Positions 9,353 to 15,853 of a stretch of DNA of 23,136 bases are shown piece by piece. The DNA comes from an uncultured Verrucomicrobiota bacterium (GTDB lineage: Bacteria; Verrucomicrobiota; Kiritimatiellia; RFP12; UBA3636). Position 1 is the stretch's first letter. The number at the start of each line of letters is the position of its first letter. The DNA is taken from assembly GCA_946612175.1 (NCBI GenBank), contig CAMOEO010000007.1, positions 1-23,136 of the forward strand. The letters are read 5' to 3'. The translations under genes were made by a program, and so were the position numbers. The notes below the pieces were generated by a model. That model did no database searches, was not told where the DNA came from, and saw nothing but the letters and a program-made list of their open reading frames with translations.

Positions 9353-10183
9353 ATGAAACTCTCCTGCACCACGCTCGGCTGTCCCGCCTGGGACATCGCC
9401 CGCATCGTCGAGGCCGCCGTCGCGTCCCGCTACGACGCCATCGACTTCCGCGGCTACCTCGACTGCGTCGAGGTCGTCGACAGCCCCCACTTCCGCGGCG
9501 GCTCGCTGCGCGAGATCGCCGCCCGCGTCCGGGACGCCGGGCTCGTCGTCTCCTGCCTCGGCAGCGGCGCGAGGATGTCCGCGAAGGACGCGTCCTCGCG
9601 CGCCGCCGAGCTCGAGACGATGCGCCGCTACGCCGACCTCTGCGACGCGCTCGGCTGCCGCCAGGTCCGCATCTTCGGCGGCTCCTCCGAGGGCCTCGCC
9701 GACCCCGTCGCCAACGCGGCCGAGACGCTCGTCGCCGCCGCGGGGATCGCGCGGGACGCGGGAATCGAGTTCGTCGTCGAGACGCACGACGCCTGGACGG
9801 ACACCGCGCGCCTCCGCGCCGCGTTCGACGCGGCGGGGCGGCCGGAGGGCGTCGCGCTGCTCTGGGACGTGCACCACCCGTGGGCGACCCGCGGCGAGGC
9901 GCCGGCGGAGTCCGCGCGCAACCTTTCCCCCTACCTCCGCAACACGCACTGGAAGGATTCGCGTCCGGCGCCGGAGGGCGGGCGCCGCCTGTGCCTCCCG
10001 GGCGAGGGCGACGTCCCGCTGCGCGACGCGTTCGCCGCCCTCCGCGCCGTCGGCTACGACGGCTGGTACACCCTCGAATGGGAGAAGCGCTGGCATCCGG
10101 AGATCGAGGAGCCCGAGGTCGCCTTTCCCGCCTTCGCCGCCTACATGCGTTCGCTCGGGGACCCGCAGGCCCCGGCGCCGTAG
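9353..10183 (+). CDS. Sugar phosphate isomerase/epimerase-like TIM-barrel protein
   Basis: The 276-residue protein belongs to the xylose isomerase-like (AP-endonuclease family 2) TIM-barrel superfamily. The four conserved metal ligands are visible in order: Glu143 (VVETHD), Asp172 (LLWDVHH), His199 (RNTHWKDS) and Glu242 (YTLEWEKRWHPE). The ends of strands (DAIDFRGY, CRQVRIFGG) fit the family. Members isomerise or epimerise sugars or inositols, or cleave related compounds, in the cytoplasm; the substrate here is not determinable. It has its own promoter and lies divergently from lpxK. pyrH follows after 106 nt with a separate promoter, so it is probably monocistronic. The WEKRWHPE.EEPE.AFP ending recalls hexulose-6-phosphate isomerase-like relatives, with low certainty. 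Confidence 0.88.
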   Translation: MKLSCTTLGCPAWDIARIVEAAVASRYDAIDFRGYLDCVEVVDSPHFRGGSLREIAARVRDAGLVVSCLGSGARMSAKDASSRAAELETMRRYADLCDALGCRQVRIFGGSSEGLADPVANAAETLVAAAGIARDAGIEFVVETHDAWTDTARLRAAFDAAGRPEGVALLWDVHHPWATRGEAPAESARNLSPYLRNTHWKDSRPAPEGGRRLCLPGEGDVPLRDAFAALRAVGYDGWYTLEWEKRWHPEIEEPEVAFPAFAAYMRSLGDPQAPAP

Positions 10184-10213
10184 CGCACCGGGCGCACGGG
10201 CGCGAGATTCCCC

Positions 10214-10242
10214 TTGCTTTTCGCCCCCTTTTCTGCTTCAAT
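10214..10242 (+). promoter_or_regulatory. Candidate promoter for pyrH and the downstream cluster
   Basis: TTGCTT (10214-10219) and TTCAAT (10237-10242), separated by 17 nt, each match the sigma70 hexamers in four of six bases. They lie in a pyrimidine- and A/T-rich patch in otherwise GC-rich DNA. The predicted start near 10249 gives a leader of about 40 nt before the ATG at 10290. The leader ends in a pyrimidine-rich run with no Shine-Dalgarno sequence. Confidence 0.5.
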
Positions 10243-10289
10243 ATCCGCAACGGGTTCCGAGGGCGGAGCCCGCGTCCCCCTTCCCCTCC

Positions 10290-11030
10290 ATGGCACCCAA
10301 GTTCAAGCGCGTCCTTCTCAAGCTCAGCGGCGAGGTCCTCCTCAACCGCGCGTCCGGCCAGTGCATCGACCCCGACGTGGTCGCCCGCATGGCCGCCAAG
10401 GTCAAGGCGCTGCGGGACATGGGCGCGGACGTGGCGATCGTCCTCGGCGGCGGCAACATCTTCCGCGGCGCGACGGGCGAGGCGCTGGGCATCGACCGCT
10501 GCGCGGGCGACTACATGGGGATGCTCGCCACGATCATCAACGCCCTCGCCCTCCAGAACGCCATCGAGAAGATCGGCCTACCCGCCCGCGTCATGACCGC
10601 CTTCCCCTGCCAGGGCGTCGCGGAGCCGTTCATCCACCGCCGCGCGCTGCGCCACCTGGAGAAGGGGCGCGTCGTGCTCTTCGCCGCCGGCACCGGAAAC
10701 CCCCTCTTCTCCACCGACACCTGCGCCGCCCTCCGCGCCCGCGAGATCGGGGCGGACGTCCTCGTCAAGGCGACGAAGGTCGACGGCATCTACACCGCGG
10801 ACCCCAAGAAGGATCCCAAGGCCAAGAAGCTCGACCACCTCACCTACGCCGAGGCGCTGCAGCGCGGCCTTCGCGTCATGGACGCCGCCGCGTTCGCGCT
10901 CTGCCAGGAGCACCAGATCCCGATCCTCGTGCTCGACTTCTTCGCGGAGGGGGCGCTGGAGAGCGCCGTCGCCGGGGGGCGGGTCGGCACGCTCGTCGAC
11001 GGCGCGGAGCCCCCGCCCGTCTTCGGATGA
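10290..11030 (+). CDS. pyrH: Uridylate kinase (UMP kinase) PyrH
   Basis: The 246-residue cytoplasmic enzyme phosphorylates UMP to UDP in pyrimidine synthesis. It is an amino-acid-kinase-fold protein with the family's N-terminal RVLLKLSGEVL, the phosphate-binding IVLGGGNIFRG, the UMP-site segment GDYMGMLATIINALALQ and the ATP-site segment VLVKATKVDGIYTADPKKD. It is full length for the family. pyrH next to frr is a widely conserved order. In this genome the pair is separated by an unusual stack of short tandem repeats, the first of which includes the last base of this gene's TGA. The gene probably starts the transcript that continues into frr and the division genes. Confidence 0.97.
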   Translation: MAPKFKRVLLKLSGEVLLNRASGQCIDPDVVARMAAKVKALRDMGADVAIVLGGGNIFRGATGEALGIDRCAGDYMGMLATIINALALQNAIEKIGLPARVMTAFPCQGVAEPFIHRRALRHLEKGRVVLFAAGTGNPLFSTDTCAALRAREIGADVLVKATKVDGIYTADPKKDPKAKKLDHLTYAEALQRGLRVMDAAAFALCQEHQIPILVLDFFAEGALESAVAGGRVGTLVDGAEPPPVFG

Positions 11031-11061
11031 TGCGCAATGCACAATGCACAATGCGCAATGC
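11030..11061 (+). repeat. Tandem heptamer array A, unit ATGC(A/G)CA
   Basis: There are four full 7-bp units, ATGCGCA, ATGCACA, ATGCACA and ATGCGCA (11030-11057), then a partial ATGC (11058-11061). The first base is the last A of the pyrH stop codon. The unit is about half GC, far below the surrounding genes. The first and last full units contain TGCGCA, a self-complementary hexamer, so the array ends could pair around a 15-nt loop. A 7-bp period is not a multiple of three, which argues against coding. Confidence 0.85.
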
Positions 11062-11063
11062 TC

Positions 11064-11104
11064 TGAGACCTGAGACCCGAGACCTGCGACCCGAGACCTG
11101 AAAC
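11064..11104 (+). repeat. Tandem heptamer array B, unit (T/C)GAGACC
   Basis: It directly follows array A after two bases. The consecutive 7-bp units are TGAGACC, TGAGACC, CGAGACC, TGCGACC and CGAGACC (11064-11098), then the degenerate TGAAAC (11099-11104). The unit is unrelated in sequence to array A but shares its 7-bp period. No coding role is likely. Confidence 0.8.
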
Positions 11105-11105
11105 T

Positions 11106-11129
11106 TTCGAACCTTCAAACCTTCAAACA
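11106..11129 (+). repeat. Tandem octamer array C, unit TTC(A/G)AACC
   Basis: The three consecutive 8-bp units are TTCGAACC, TTCAAACC and TTCAAACA. The array runs to 12 nt before the frr ATG at 11142. The remaining spacer contains AAGGA (11131-11135), a possible weak ribosome site for frr. Arrays A, B and C together fill essentially the whole pyrH-frr spacer. Confidence 0.75.
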
Positions 11130-11141
11130 CAAGGAAACACC

Positions 11142-11699
11142 ATGGCACATCCCGTTCTCGACACCACCAAGGAAAAGATGGAGGGCGCGCTGCGCAACCT
11201 CGCGCAGCAGCTCGACGGCGTCCGCACCGGCAAGGCGTCGCCCGCCCTCGTCGAAAACATCACCGCGCTGTACTACGGCGCGCCGACCCGCATCCGCGAG
11301 CTCGGCAACATCGCCACGCCGGAGCCCCGCCTCATCACGATCACGCCCTACGACCCGACGGTGATCAACGAGATCTGCAAGTCGATCCTCGCCGCCAACA
11401 TCGGCGTGACGCCGGTTTCCGACGGCCGCAAGGTCCGCGTCCCGATCCCCGAGCTCTCGGAGGAGCGCCGCAAGGAGCTCGCGAAGGTGACCTCCCGCAT
11501 GGCCGAGGAGGCCCGCGTGGCCGTCCGCAACGTCCGCCGCGAGGCGAACGACGAGGCGAAGAAGCTCCAGAAGGACGGCAAGCTCACCGAGGACGACCGC
11601 GACCGCCTCCTCGAGGACATCCAGAAGGCGACGGACGCGGCGATCGGCAAGATCGACGCCGCCGCCAAGGCCAAGGAGGCCGAGGTGATGGCGGTCTAG
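11142..11699 (+). CDS. frr: Ribosome recycling factor
   Basis: The 185-residue protein is a complete RRF, which with EF-G splits the post-termination ribosome. Family hallmarks are the N-terminal helix with LDGVRTGKASPALVENI, the small domain strands (YYGAPTRIRELGNI, PRLITITPYDP), the segment ISDGRKVRVPIPELSEERRKEL in the form VSDGRKVRVPIPEL, and the charged C-terminal helices (RNVRREANDEAKKLQKDG). Length is normal for the family. It follows pyrH, as in many bacteria, but across a repeat-filled spacer. The next gene begins 81 nt downstream after a pyrimidine-rich, GC-rich spacer with no convincing terminator, so read-through toward ddl and the fts genes is possible. Confidence 0.98.
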   Translation: MAHPVLDTTKEKMEGALRNLAQQLDGVRTGKASPALVENITALYYGAPTRIRELGNIATPEPRLITITPYDPTVINEICKSILAANIGVTPVSDGRKVRVPIPELSEERRKELAKVTSRMAEEARVAVRNVRREANDEAKKLQKDGKLTEDDRDRLLEDIQKATDAAIGKIDAAAKAKEAEVMAV

Positions 11700-11780
11700 C
11701 GCCGCCCGCCCGTCCCCTTCCGCCCCTCCCGCGTTTTTCCGCGGCGGCCTCCCGCCGCCCCTCCGACCGAAGGACCCCCT

Positions 11781-12812
11781 ATGACCATCAAGCCGATCAC
11801 CATCAAGCCGATCAACGCCAAGCCGGCCGACGCGCCCGCGCCCGCCGCGCCGGAGGCCGCGCCCGCCGCCGCCTCCGTCCCTCCTTCGGGCATCCGGCCC
11901 ATCTCGATCAAGCCCATGGCGGCCGCCGCCGGCAAGGCGATGGAGCCGGCGGGCGCCGGCGAGGCGACGATCCGCCTCAGCCCCGTTCCGCCTCCCGCGG
12001 GCGCCGCCCCCCGGCCCCTCGCGCCGAAGCCGGCCGCCCCCGCGCCGCTCAAGCCGAAGATCCTCGCGGCGCCGGAGCCCCCCGCCTCGACGGAGGTGAC
12101 GGCGCAGGCGATGAAGGGCAAGACGTCCCGCATCTCGCTGGACGAGGCGCTGGCCTCCTCCCCCACGGCCGCCGGCGTGCCGGCGGCGATGGGCAAGCTC
12201 ACGTCCAACCTCTCCGCCGCGGCGCTCGCGGCGGCGAAGGGGCAGACGATGAAGGTCTCGATCCCGTTGCAGGAGGAGACCGTCTCGCGCCACCAGACGC
12301 TCCGCATGAAGGCCCCGGGCGCGGCCCCCGCGCCCGCCGCGGCGGCGGAGGAGCCGCCGGCCGAATCCGAGGCCCCGACGGTCAAGCGCAAGACGCTCGT
12401 GCTCAAGAAGGAGGGCGCCGCGGGCGAATCCGCCGAGGACGCCAAGCCGACGCTCCGCATGAAGCCCGCCGGCGGCGGGAAGCCGACGCTGAAGCTCAAG
12501 TCGGCCGGCGGCGCGCCCGCCGCAGAGGGCGACAAGCCCGCGGAGGGCGAGGCCCACGCGTCCGGCCGCGAGGAGATCGAGGCCGGCCCCGGCGCGTTCT
12601 CCGCGCAGGCGCTGCAGGTGGCGAAGCCGGAAAAGACCAGCGCGTTCTTCCCGATCTGCGCGTTCGCCTCGCTCCTCGTGATCATCGCGACGTGCCTGCT
12701 GTTCCTCTCCGAGTTCAGCGGCCCCGACCTGTCGTACACCCAGTACTCCACCTGGAAGGACGGCCCCGAGGTCACGTGCCCCGGCCTGCCGCGCGTCACG
12801 CTGCCGCGCTAG
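11781..12812 (+). CDS. Pro/Ala-rich single-pass membrane protein with repeated basic motifs
   Basis: I recognise no family for this 343-residue protein. Residues 1-288 are Ala/Pro/Lys-rich and probably disordered. A single membrane helix spans about 289-310 (FFPICAFASLLVIIATCLLFL), and 33 residues follow it. The expected topology is a large cytoplasmic N-terminus and a short periplasmic tail. The N-terminal part repeats a short motif of Thr, hydrophobic, Lys/Arg, hydrophobic: TIKPI (2-6 and 7-11), SIKPM (42), TIRLSP (63), TSRISL (115), TMKVSI (156), TLRMKA (173), TLVLKK (205), TLRMKP (224) and TLKLKS (236). AAGGA lies about 9 nt before ATG 11781. Its place between frr and ddl, followed by ftsQ-ftsA-ftsZ, makes a scaffold or division-associated role conceivable. 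That is inference only. Confidence 0.8.
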   Translation: MTIKPITIKPINAKPADAPAPAAPEAAPAAASVPPSGIRPISIKPMAAAAGKAMEPAGAGEATIRLSPVPPPAGAAPRPLAPKPAAPAPLKPKILAAPEPPASTEVTAQAMKGKTSRISLDEALASSPTAAGVPAAMGKLTSNLSAAALAAAKGQTMKVSIPLQEETVSRHQTLRMKAPGAAPAPAAAAEEPPAESEAPTVKRKTLVLKKEGAAGESAEDAKPTLRMKPAGGGKPTLKLKSAGGAPAAEGDKPAEGEAHASGREEIEAGPGAFSAQALQVAKPEKTSAFFPICAFASLLVIIATCLLFLSEFSGPDLSYTQYSTWKDGPEVTCPGLPRVTLPR

Positions 12813-12853
12813 GCCGGGCCCGCCTCCGCGCCCGCCCGCCCCCGGTTCTCCCC

Positions 12854-13768
12854 ATGCACAGATTCCATACCGTCGCCGTCCTGATGGGCGGCGGCTCGAG
12901 CGAGCGCGAGATTTCGCTCGCGTCCGGCGCCGCGGTGCTCGCGGCGCTGCGCGAGGCGGGGTACGACGCGCGCCGCGTCGTGCTCGACGAGGCGAACCGC
13001 TTCGAGCTCCCGGAGGGGACCGAGGCGGCGTTCCTGGCGCTGCACGGCGCCTACGGCGAGGACGGCGGCGTCCAGGCCGAGCTGGACCGGCGCGGCGTCC
13101 CCTACACGGGAAGCGACGCGGCGTCCTCGCGCGCGAGCTTCGACAAGATCCTCTCCCGCGCCCTCTTCGAGCGGGCGGGCGTCCCGGTGCCGCCCGGCTA
13201 CGCGATCGGCCCCGACGATCCGGCGCCGGCGCCGCTCGCCGCGCTGCCGCTGGTGGTGAAGCCGCCGCGGCAGGGCTCGAGCGTCGGCGTCTCGATCGTG
13301 CGCCGCCCGGAGGAGTGGGCGCCGGCGATCGCGGAGGCGCGGCGCCACGACCCGGACGTCATTGTCGAGCGCTACATCCCGGGGCGCGAGTGGACGGTGC
13401 CGATCATCGGCGAGGGCACGGCGCTTCCGATCGTCGAGGTGCGCCCCCGGACGGAATGGTACGACTGGCGCGCGAAGTACTCGGATGACGCGGGGACGGA
13501 CTACGTCTTCCCCGAGGACGACCCGGCGAACGCAGAGCTCGCGGCGCGGGTGCGCGAGGCGTCGCTGCGCGCGTACCGCGCGGTGGGAGGCCGCGGCCTG
13601 GGCCGCATCGACCTGCGCGTCGCGCCGGACGGCGGGATCTTCGTGCTGGAGAACAACTCGCTGCCCGGCTGCACGTCGCACAGCATCCTGCCCAAGTCCG
13701 CCGCGAAGGCGGGCATCCCGTTCCCGGAGCTCTGCTCGAGGATCCTGGAGGGCGCGGCATGCGGCTGA
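12854..13768 (+). CDS. ddl: D-alanine--D-alanine ligase
   Basis: The 304-residue cytoplasmic ATP-grasp enzyme joins two D-alanines for the peptidoglycan stem peptide. Motifs in order: MGGGSSEREISLASG (residues 11-25, with Glu18 the substrate-amine contact), HGAYGEDGGVQAELDRRGVPYTGS in separate conserved blocks at 64-87, VVKPPRQGSSVGV (134-146), EWTVPIIG (179-186), the omega-loop region WRAKYSDDAGTDYVFP, RIDLRV (Asp253) and LENNSLPGCTSHS, whose Glu266 and Asn268 bind magnesium. ATG 12854 begins exactly where DdlB proteins begin; a longer upstream reading has no family match. There is no Shine-Dalgarno sequence (pyrimidine-rich before ATG). Its stop overlaps the ftsQ start by 10 nt, the classical ddl-ftsQ coupling. 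Confidence 0.96.
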   Translation: MHRFHTVAVLMGGGSSEREISLASGAAVLAALREAGYDARRVVLDEANRFELPEGTEAAFLALHGAYGEDGGVQAELDRRGVPYTGSDAASSRASFDKILSRALFERAGVPVPPGYAIGPDDPAPAPLAALPLVVKPPRQGSSVGVSIVRRPEEWAPAIAEARRHDPDVIVERYIPGREWTVPIIGEGTALPIVEVRPRTEWYDWRAKYSDDAGTDYVFPEDDPANAELAARVREASLRAYRAVGGRGLGRIDLRVAPDGGIFVLENNSLPGCTSHSILPKSAAKAGIPFPELCSRILEGAACG

Positions 13769-14550
13769 GGGAGACGGCTCCCTGGATCGCGGCCGCCGCC
13801 GTCGCCCTGGCCGGGGGCCTCGCCTGGAGGGGCCTCTGGAGCGTGATGTTCACGCGCAACCCGCAGTACGAGCTGCGCCGGCTGGAGATCACGACCGGCT
13901 CGGCGAAGAGCGAGGAGGAAATCCGCTCGATCACGGGTCTGCGGGAGGGGGTCAACCTCTTCTCGTTCAGCGCCTCGGAGGTGCGCGAGCGCCTGCTGCG
14001 GACGACGCCGAACATCGCGGAGGCCGAGGTGTCGAAGATCCTGCCCTCCAACGTCGTCGTCGTCGTCCGGGACCGCGTTCCGGTCGCGCGCCTCTACTAC
14101 CCCAACCAGGCGCTGGACCGCGACGGGATGGCGTTCACGATCCTGCCGAAGGACGCGGGCCGCTACCGCGGCCTCCCGACGATCGAGAACGGCCGGACGC
14201 GCCACCGCGTCGACGCGGGGCGGACGCTCGTCGGGGCGGTCGGGACGCCGCAGGGGGAGGAGTCGCGCGTCGTCCGCGCGCTCGACGTCGTGAACGCGTG
14301 GAACGCCGAGTTCGGCGGCGATCCGAGCCCGCCGTTCCGCCTCATGACGCTCGACGTGAGCGACAGCATCTATCTGGAGACGCTGACGACGGACAGCCGC
14401 GTGGTGCGGTTCGTCTGGGAGGAGATCGTCGACGAGCCCGCGATCCGGGTCTGCCTCCGGATGGTGACGCGGACGATGGCGGACCCGGGCTCGCGCGGGG
14501 CGGGGCAGTTCGACGTCCTGCTCTCCGCGGGGAAGGTGATCGTCCGCTGA
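13759..14550 (+). CDS. ftsQ: Cell division protein FtsQ (POTRA domain)
   Basis: The 263-residue inner-membrane protein has a short cytoplasmic start, one membrane helix (about residues 8-24, WIAAAAVALAGGLAW) and a periplasmic POTRA domain (about 36-108). The POTRA domain contains LRRLEITTGSAKSEEEI, TGLREGVNLFSF and RLLRTTPNIAEAEVSKILPSNVVVVVRDRVPVA. The beta domain follows (GLPTI near 138, ending GQFDVLLSAGKVIVR). FtsQ recruits FtsB/FtsL to the divisome. GGAGGG at 13747-13752, 6 nt before the ATG, is an ideal ribosome site lying inside the end of ddl. The position between ddl and ftsA strongly supports the call despite the usual low sequence conservation of FtsQ. Confidence 0.9.
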   Translation: MRLRETAPWIAAAAVALAGGLAWRGLWSVMFTRNPQYELRRLEITTGSAKSEEEIRSITGLREGVNLFSFSASEVRERLLRTTPNIAEAEVSKILPSNVVVVVRDRVPVARLYYPNQALDRDGMAFTILPKDAGRYRGLPTIENGRTRHRVDAGRTLVGAVGTPQGEESRVVRALDVVNAWNAEFGGDPSPPFRLMTLDVSDSIYLETLTTDSRVVRFVWEEIVDEPAIRVCLRMVTRTMADPGSRGAGQFDVLLSAGKVIVR

Positions 14551-14552
14551 GC

Positions 14553-14568
14553 GGGGCCGCGCGGCCCC
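14553..14568. other. Perfect 16-bp GC palindrome just after the ftsQ stop
   Basis: GGGGCCGCGCGGCCCC is identical to its reverse complement and begins 3 nt after the ftsQ TGA. As RNA it can form a 6-bp stem with a GCGC loop. No T-tract follows, so it is unlikely to be a full intrinsic terminator. It may be a pause, a processing site or an mRNA-stability element between ftsQ and ftsA. Confidence 0.4.
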
Positions 14569-14605
14569 CGCGCCGCGCGCCAACCAAGGAAGGAGGGAAT
14601 TTCGC

Positions 14606-15853
14606 ATGGCATCATCCAACGTCGTATCGGTCGTCGAGGCGGGCACCTCGCGCACCGTCGTCCTCGTCGGGCGCGCCCGTCCCGGCGGGGGGCCGCCCGA
14701 GGTGCTGGGCGTGGGGGTCCACCCCACGACCGGCATGCGGAAGGGCTGCGTCGAGAACGCGAACTACGTCGCCTCCGCCGTCCGCAAGGCGCTCGCCGCC
14801 GCGTCGGGCAAGGACGCCGCCCGCGCCAGCATCGAGGACGTCTCGCTGATCTGCTCGTGCGGCGACGTCGCCGCGGAGCCCCTCCGCCAGGAGGTCGCGA
14901 TCGAGGGCCCCGACGGCGTGGTCGACGAGAACGCCGTGGAGGAGGCGCGCGCGCGGCTCGACCGCTCCCCGCCCCCCGAGGGCCGCGAGGCGCTGGAGAC
15001 GCTGCGGCTCTACCACACGATCGACGACGCCCCCGGCGAGGTCCGCGAGCCGGTCGGCATCCCGGCCTCGCGCCTCGTCGCGCACGGGCTGCTGCTGCAC
15101 ACGGCGGAGAGCCTCGCCATGCGCCTGGAGGACACGGTCGAGGAGGCGGGCTGCTCCGTGAACGACGTGATCTTCTCCGGCCTCGCCGCGGCGCACGGCG
15201 CGCTGACGCCCCAGCAGCGCGAGGACGGCGCGCTCTGCATCGACTTCGGCGGCGGCACGACGAGCTGGTGCGCCTTCGCGAACCGCCACGCGATCGCGGC
15301 CGGCGCGCTGCCCGTCGGCGGCGACCACGTGACGAACGACCTGCTCAGCGCGTTCCGGCCCGGCTCCCGCCAGGCGGCGGAGCGCTTCAAGCTCGCCTAC
15401 GGCTGCGCCGACCTGCGCGCGGTCCCGGCCGAAGGCCGCGTCCCGCTGCAGCCCGACGGCGGGGATTCGTCCCGCACCGTCGGCGCCCGCGCGGCGGCCG
15501 AGGTGGTGCATGCCCGGATGGAGGAGCTCGTGCTCCTGATCCGCGAGGACCTCAAGGCGCGGGGGGCGCTCTCGCACCTCGGCGCGGGCATCGTCGTCAC
15601 CGGCGGCGGCTCGCTTCTGCGCGGCGTCCCGGAGCTCGTCTCCCGGGTGTTCGGGGCGCCCTGCCAGCGGCCTTCGCTCTCCACGGGGCGGCGCGAGCTC
15701 GACGCCGATCCGGCGCTCTTCGCCACCGCCTGGGGCGGCCTCCGGCAGGCCGTCCGGAAGGATCTGTTCGAAAGCGAGCGGGCCGCGCGCGAGGGAGGAG
15801 CCCTGCGGCGCTTCTTCGGCATGCTGGTCCGCAAGGGAGGGGGCCGTCCATGA
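14606..15853 (+). CDS. ftsA: Cell division protein FtsA
   Basis: The 415-residue actin-fold protein tethers the Z-ring to the membrane. Visible family features are the phosphate-1 loop VVEAGTSRTVVLVG (residues 9-22), VLGVGVHPTTGMRKGCVEN (33-51), the 1C subdomain region up to LLLHTAESLAMRLEDTVE, VIFSGLAAAHGALT (188-201), the phosphate-2 loop CIDFGGGTTSWCAF (211-224, with Ser in place of the usual Asp after GGGTT), LPVGGDHVT (235-243) and the adenosine motif GIVVTGGGSLLRGV (328-341). The C-terminal GGALRRFFGMLVRK (397-410) is amphipathic and fits the membrane-targeting helix. GGAGGG at 14592-14597, 8 nt before ATG, is a good ribosome site. The stop overlaps the ftsZ start by 4 nt. Confidence 0.95.
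   Translation: MASSNVVSVVEAGTSRTVVLVGRARPGGGPPEVLGVGVHPTTGMRKGCVENANYVASAVRKALAAASGKDAARASIEDVSLICSCGDVAAEPLRQEVAIEGPDGVVDENAVEEARARLDRSPPPEGREALETLRLYHTIDDAPGEVREPVGIPASRLVAHGLLLHTAESLAMRLEDTVEEAGCSVNDVIFSGLAAAHGALTPQQREDGALCIDFGGGTTSWCAFANRHAIAAGALPVGGDHVTNDLLSAFRPGSRQAAERFKLAYGCADLRAVPAEGRVPLQPDGGDSSRTVGARAAAEVVHARMEELVLLIREDLKARGALSHLGAGIVVTGGGSLLRGVPELVSRVFGAPCQRPSLSTGRRELDADPALFATAWGGLRQAVRKDLFESERAAREGGALRRFFGMLVRKGGGRP

Noticed and set aside
11030..11129. A CRISPR array or a small coding gene in the pyrH-frr spacer
   Set aside because: The units are 7-8 bp with no unique spacers, far shorter than CRISPR repeats. A period of 7 or 8 shifts frame at every unit.
11700..11780. An intrinsic terminator after frr (CCGCG-TTTTTC-CGCGG)
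   Set aside because: The T-run is in the loop, not after a stem, and the stem is only 5 bp.
12692..12853. A longer N-terminus for ddl starting at 12692
   Set aside because: It overlaps the preceding membrane-protein gene out of frame. Family similarity begins right at ATG 12854 (MHRFHTVAVLMGGGSSERE).
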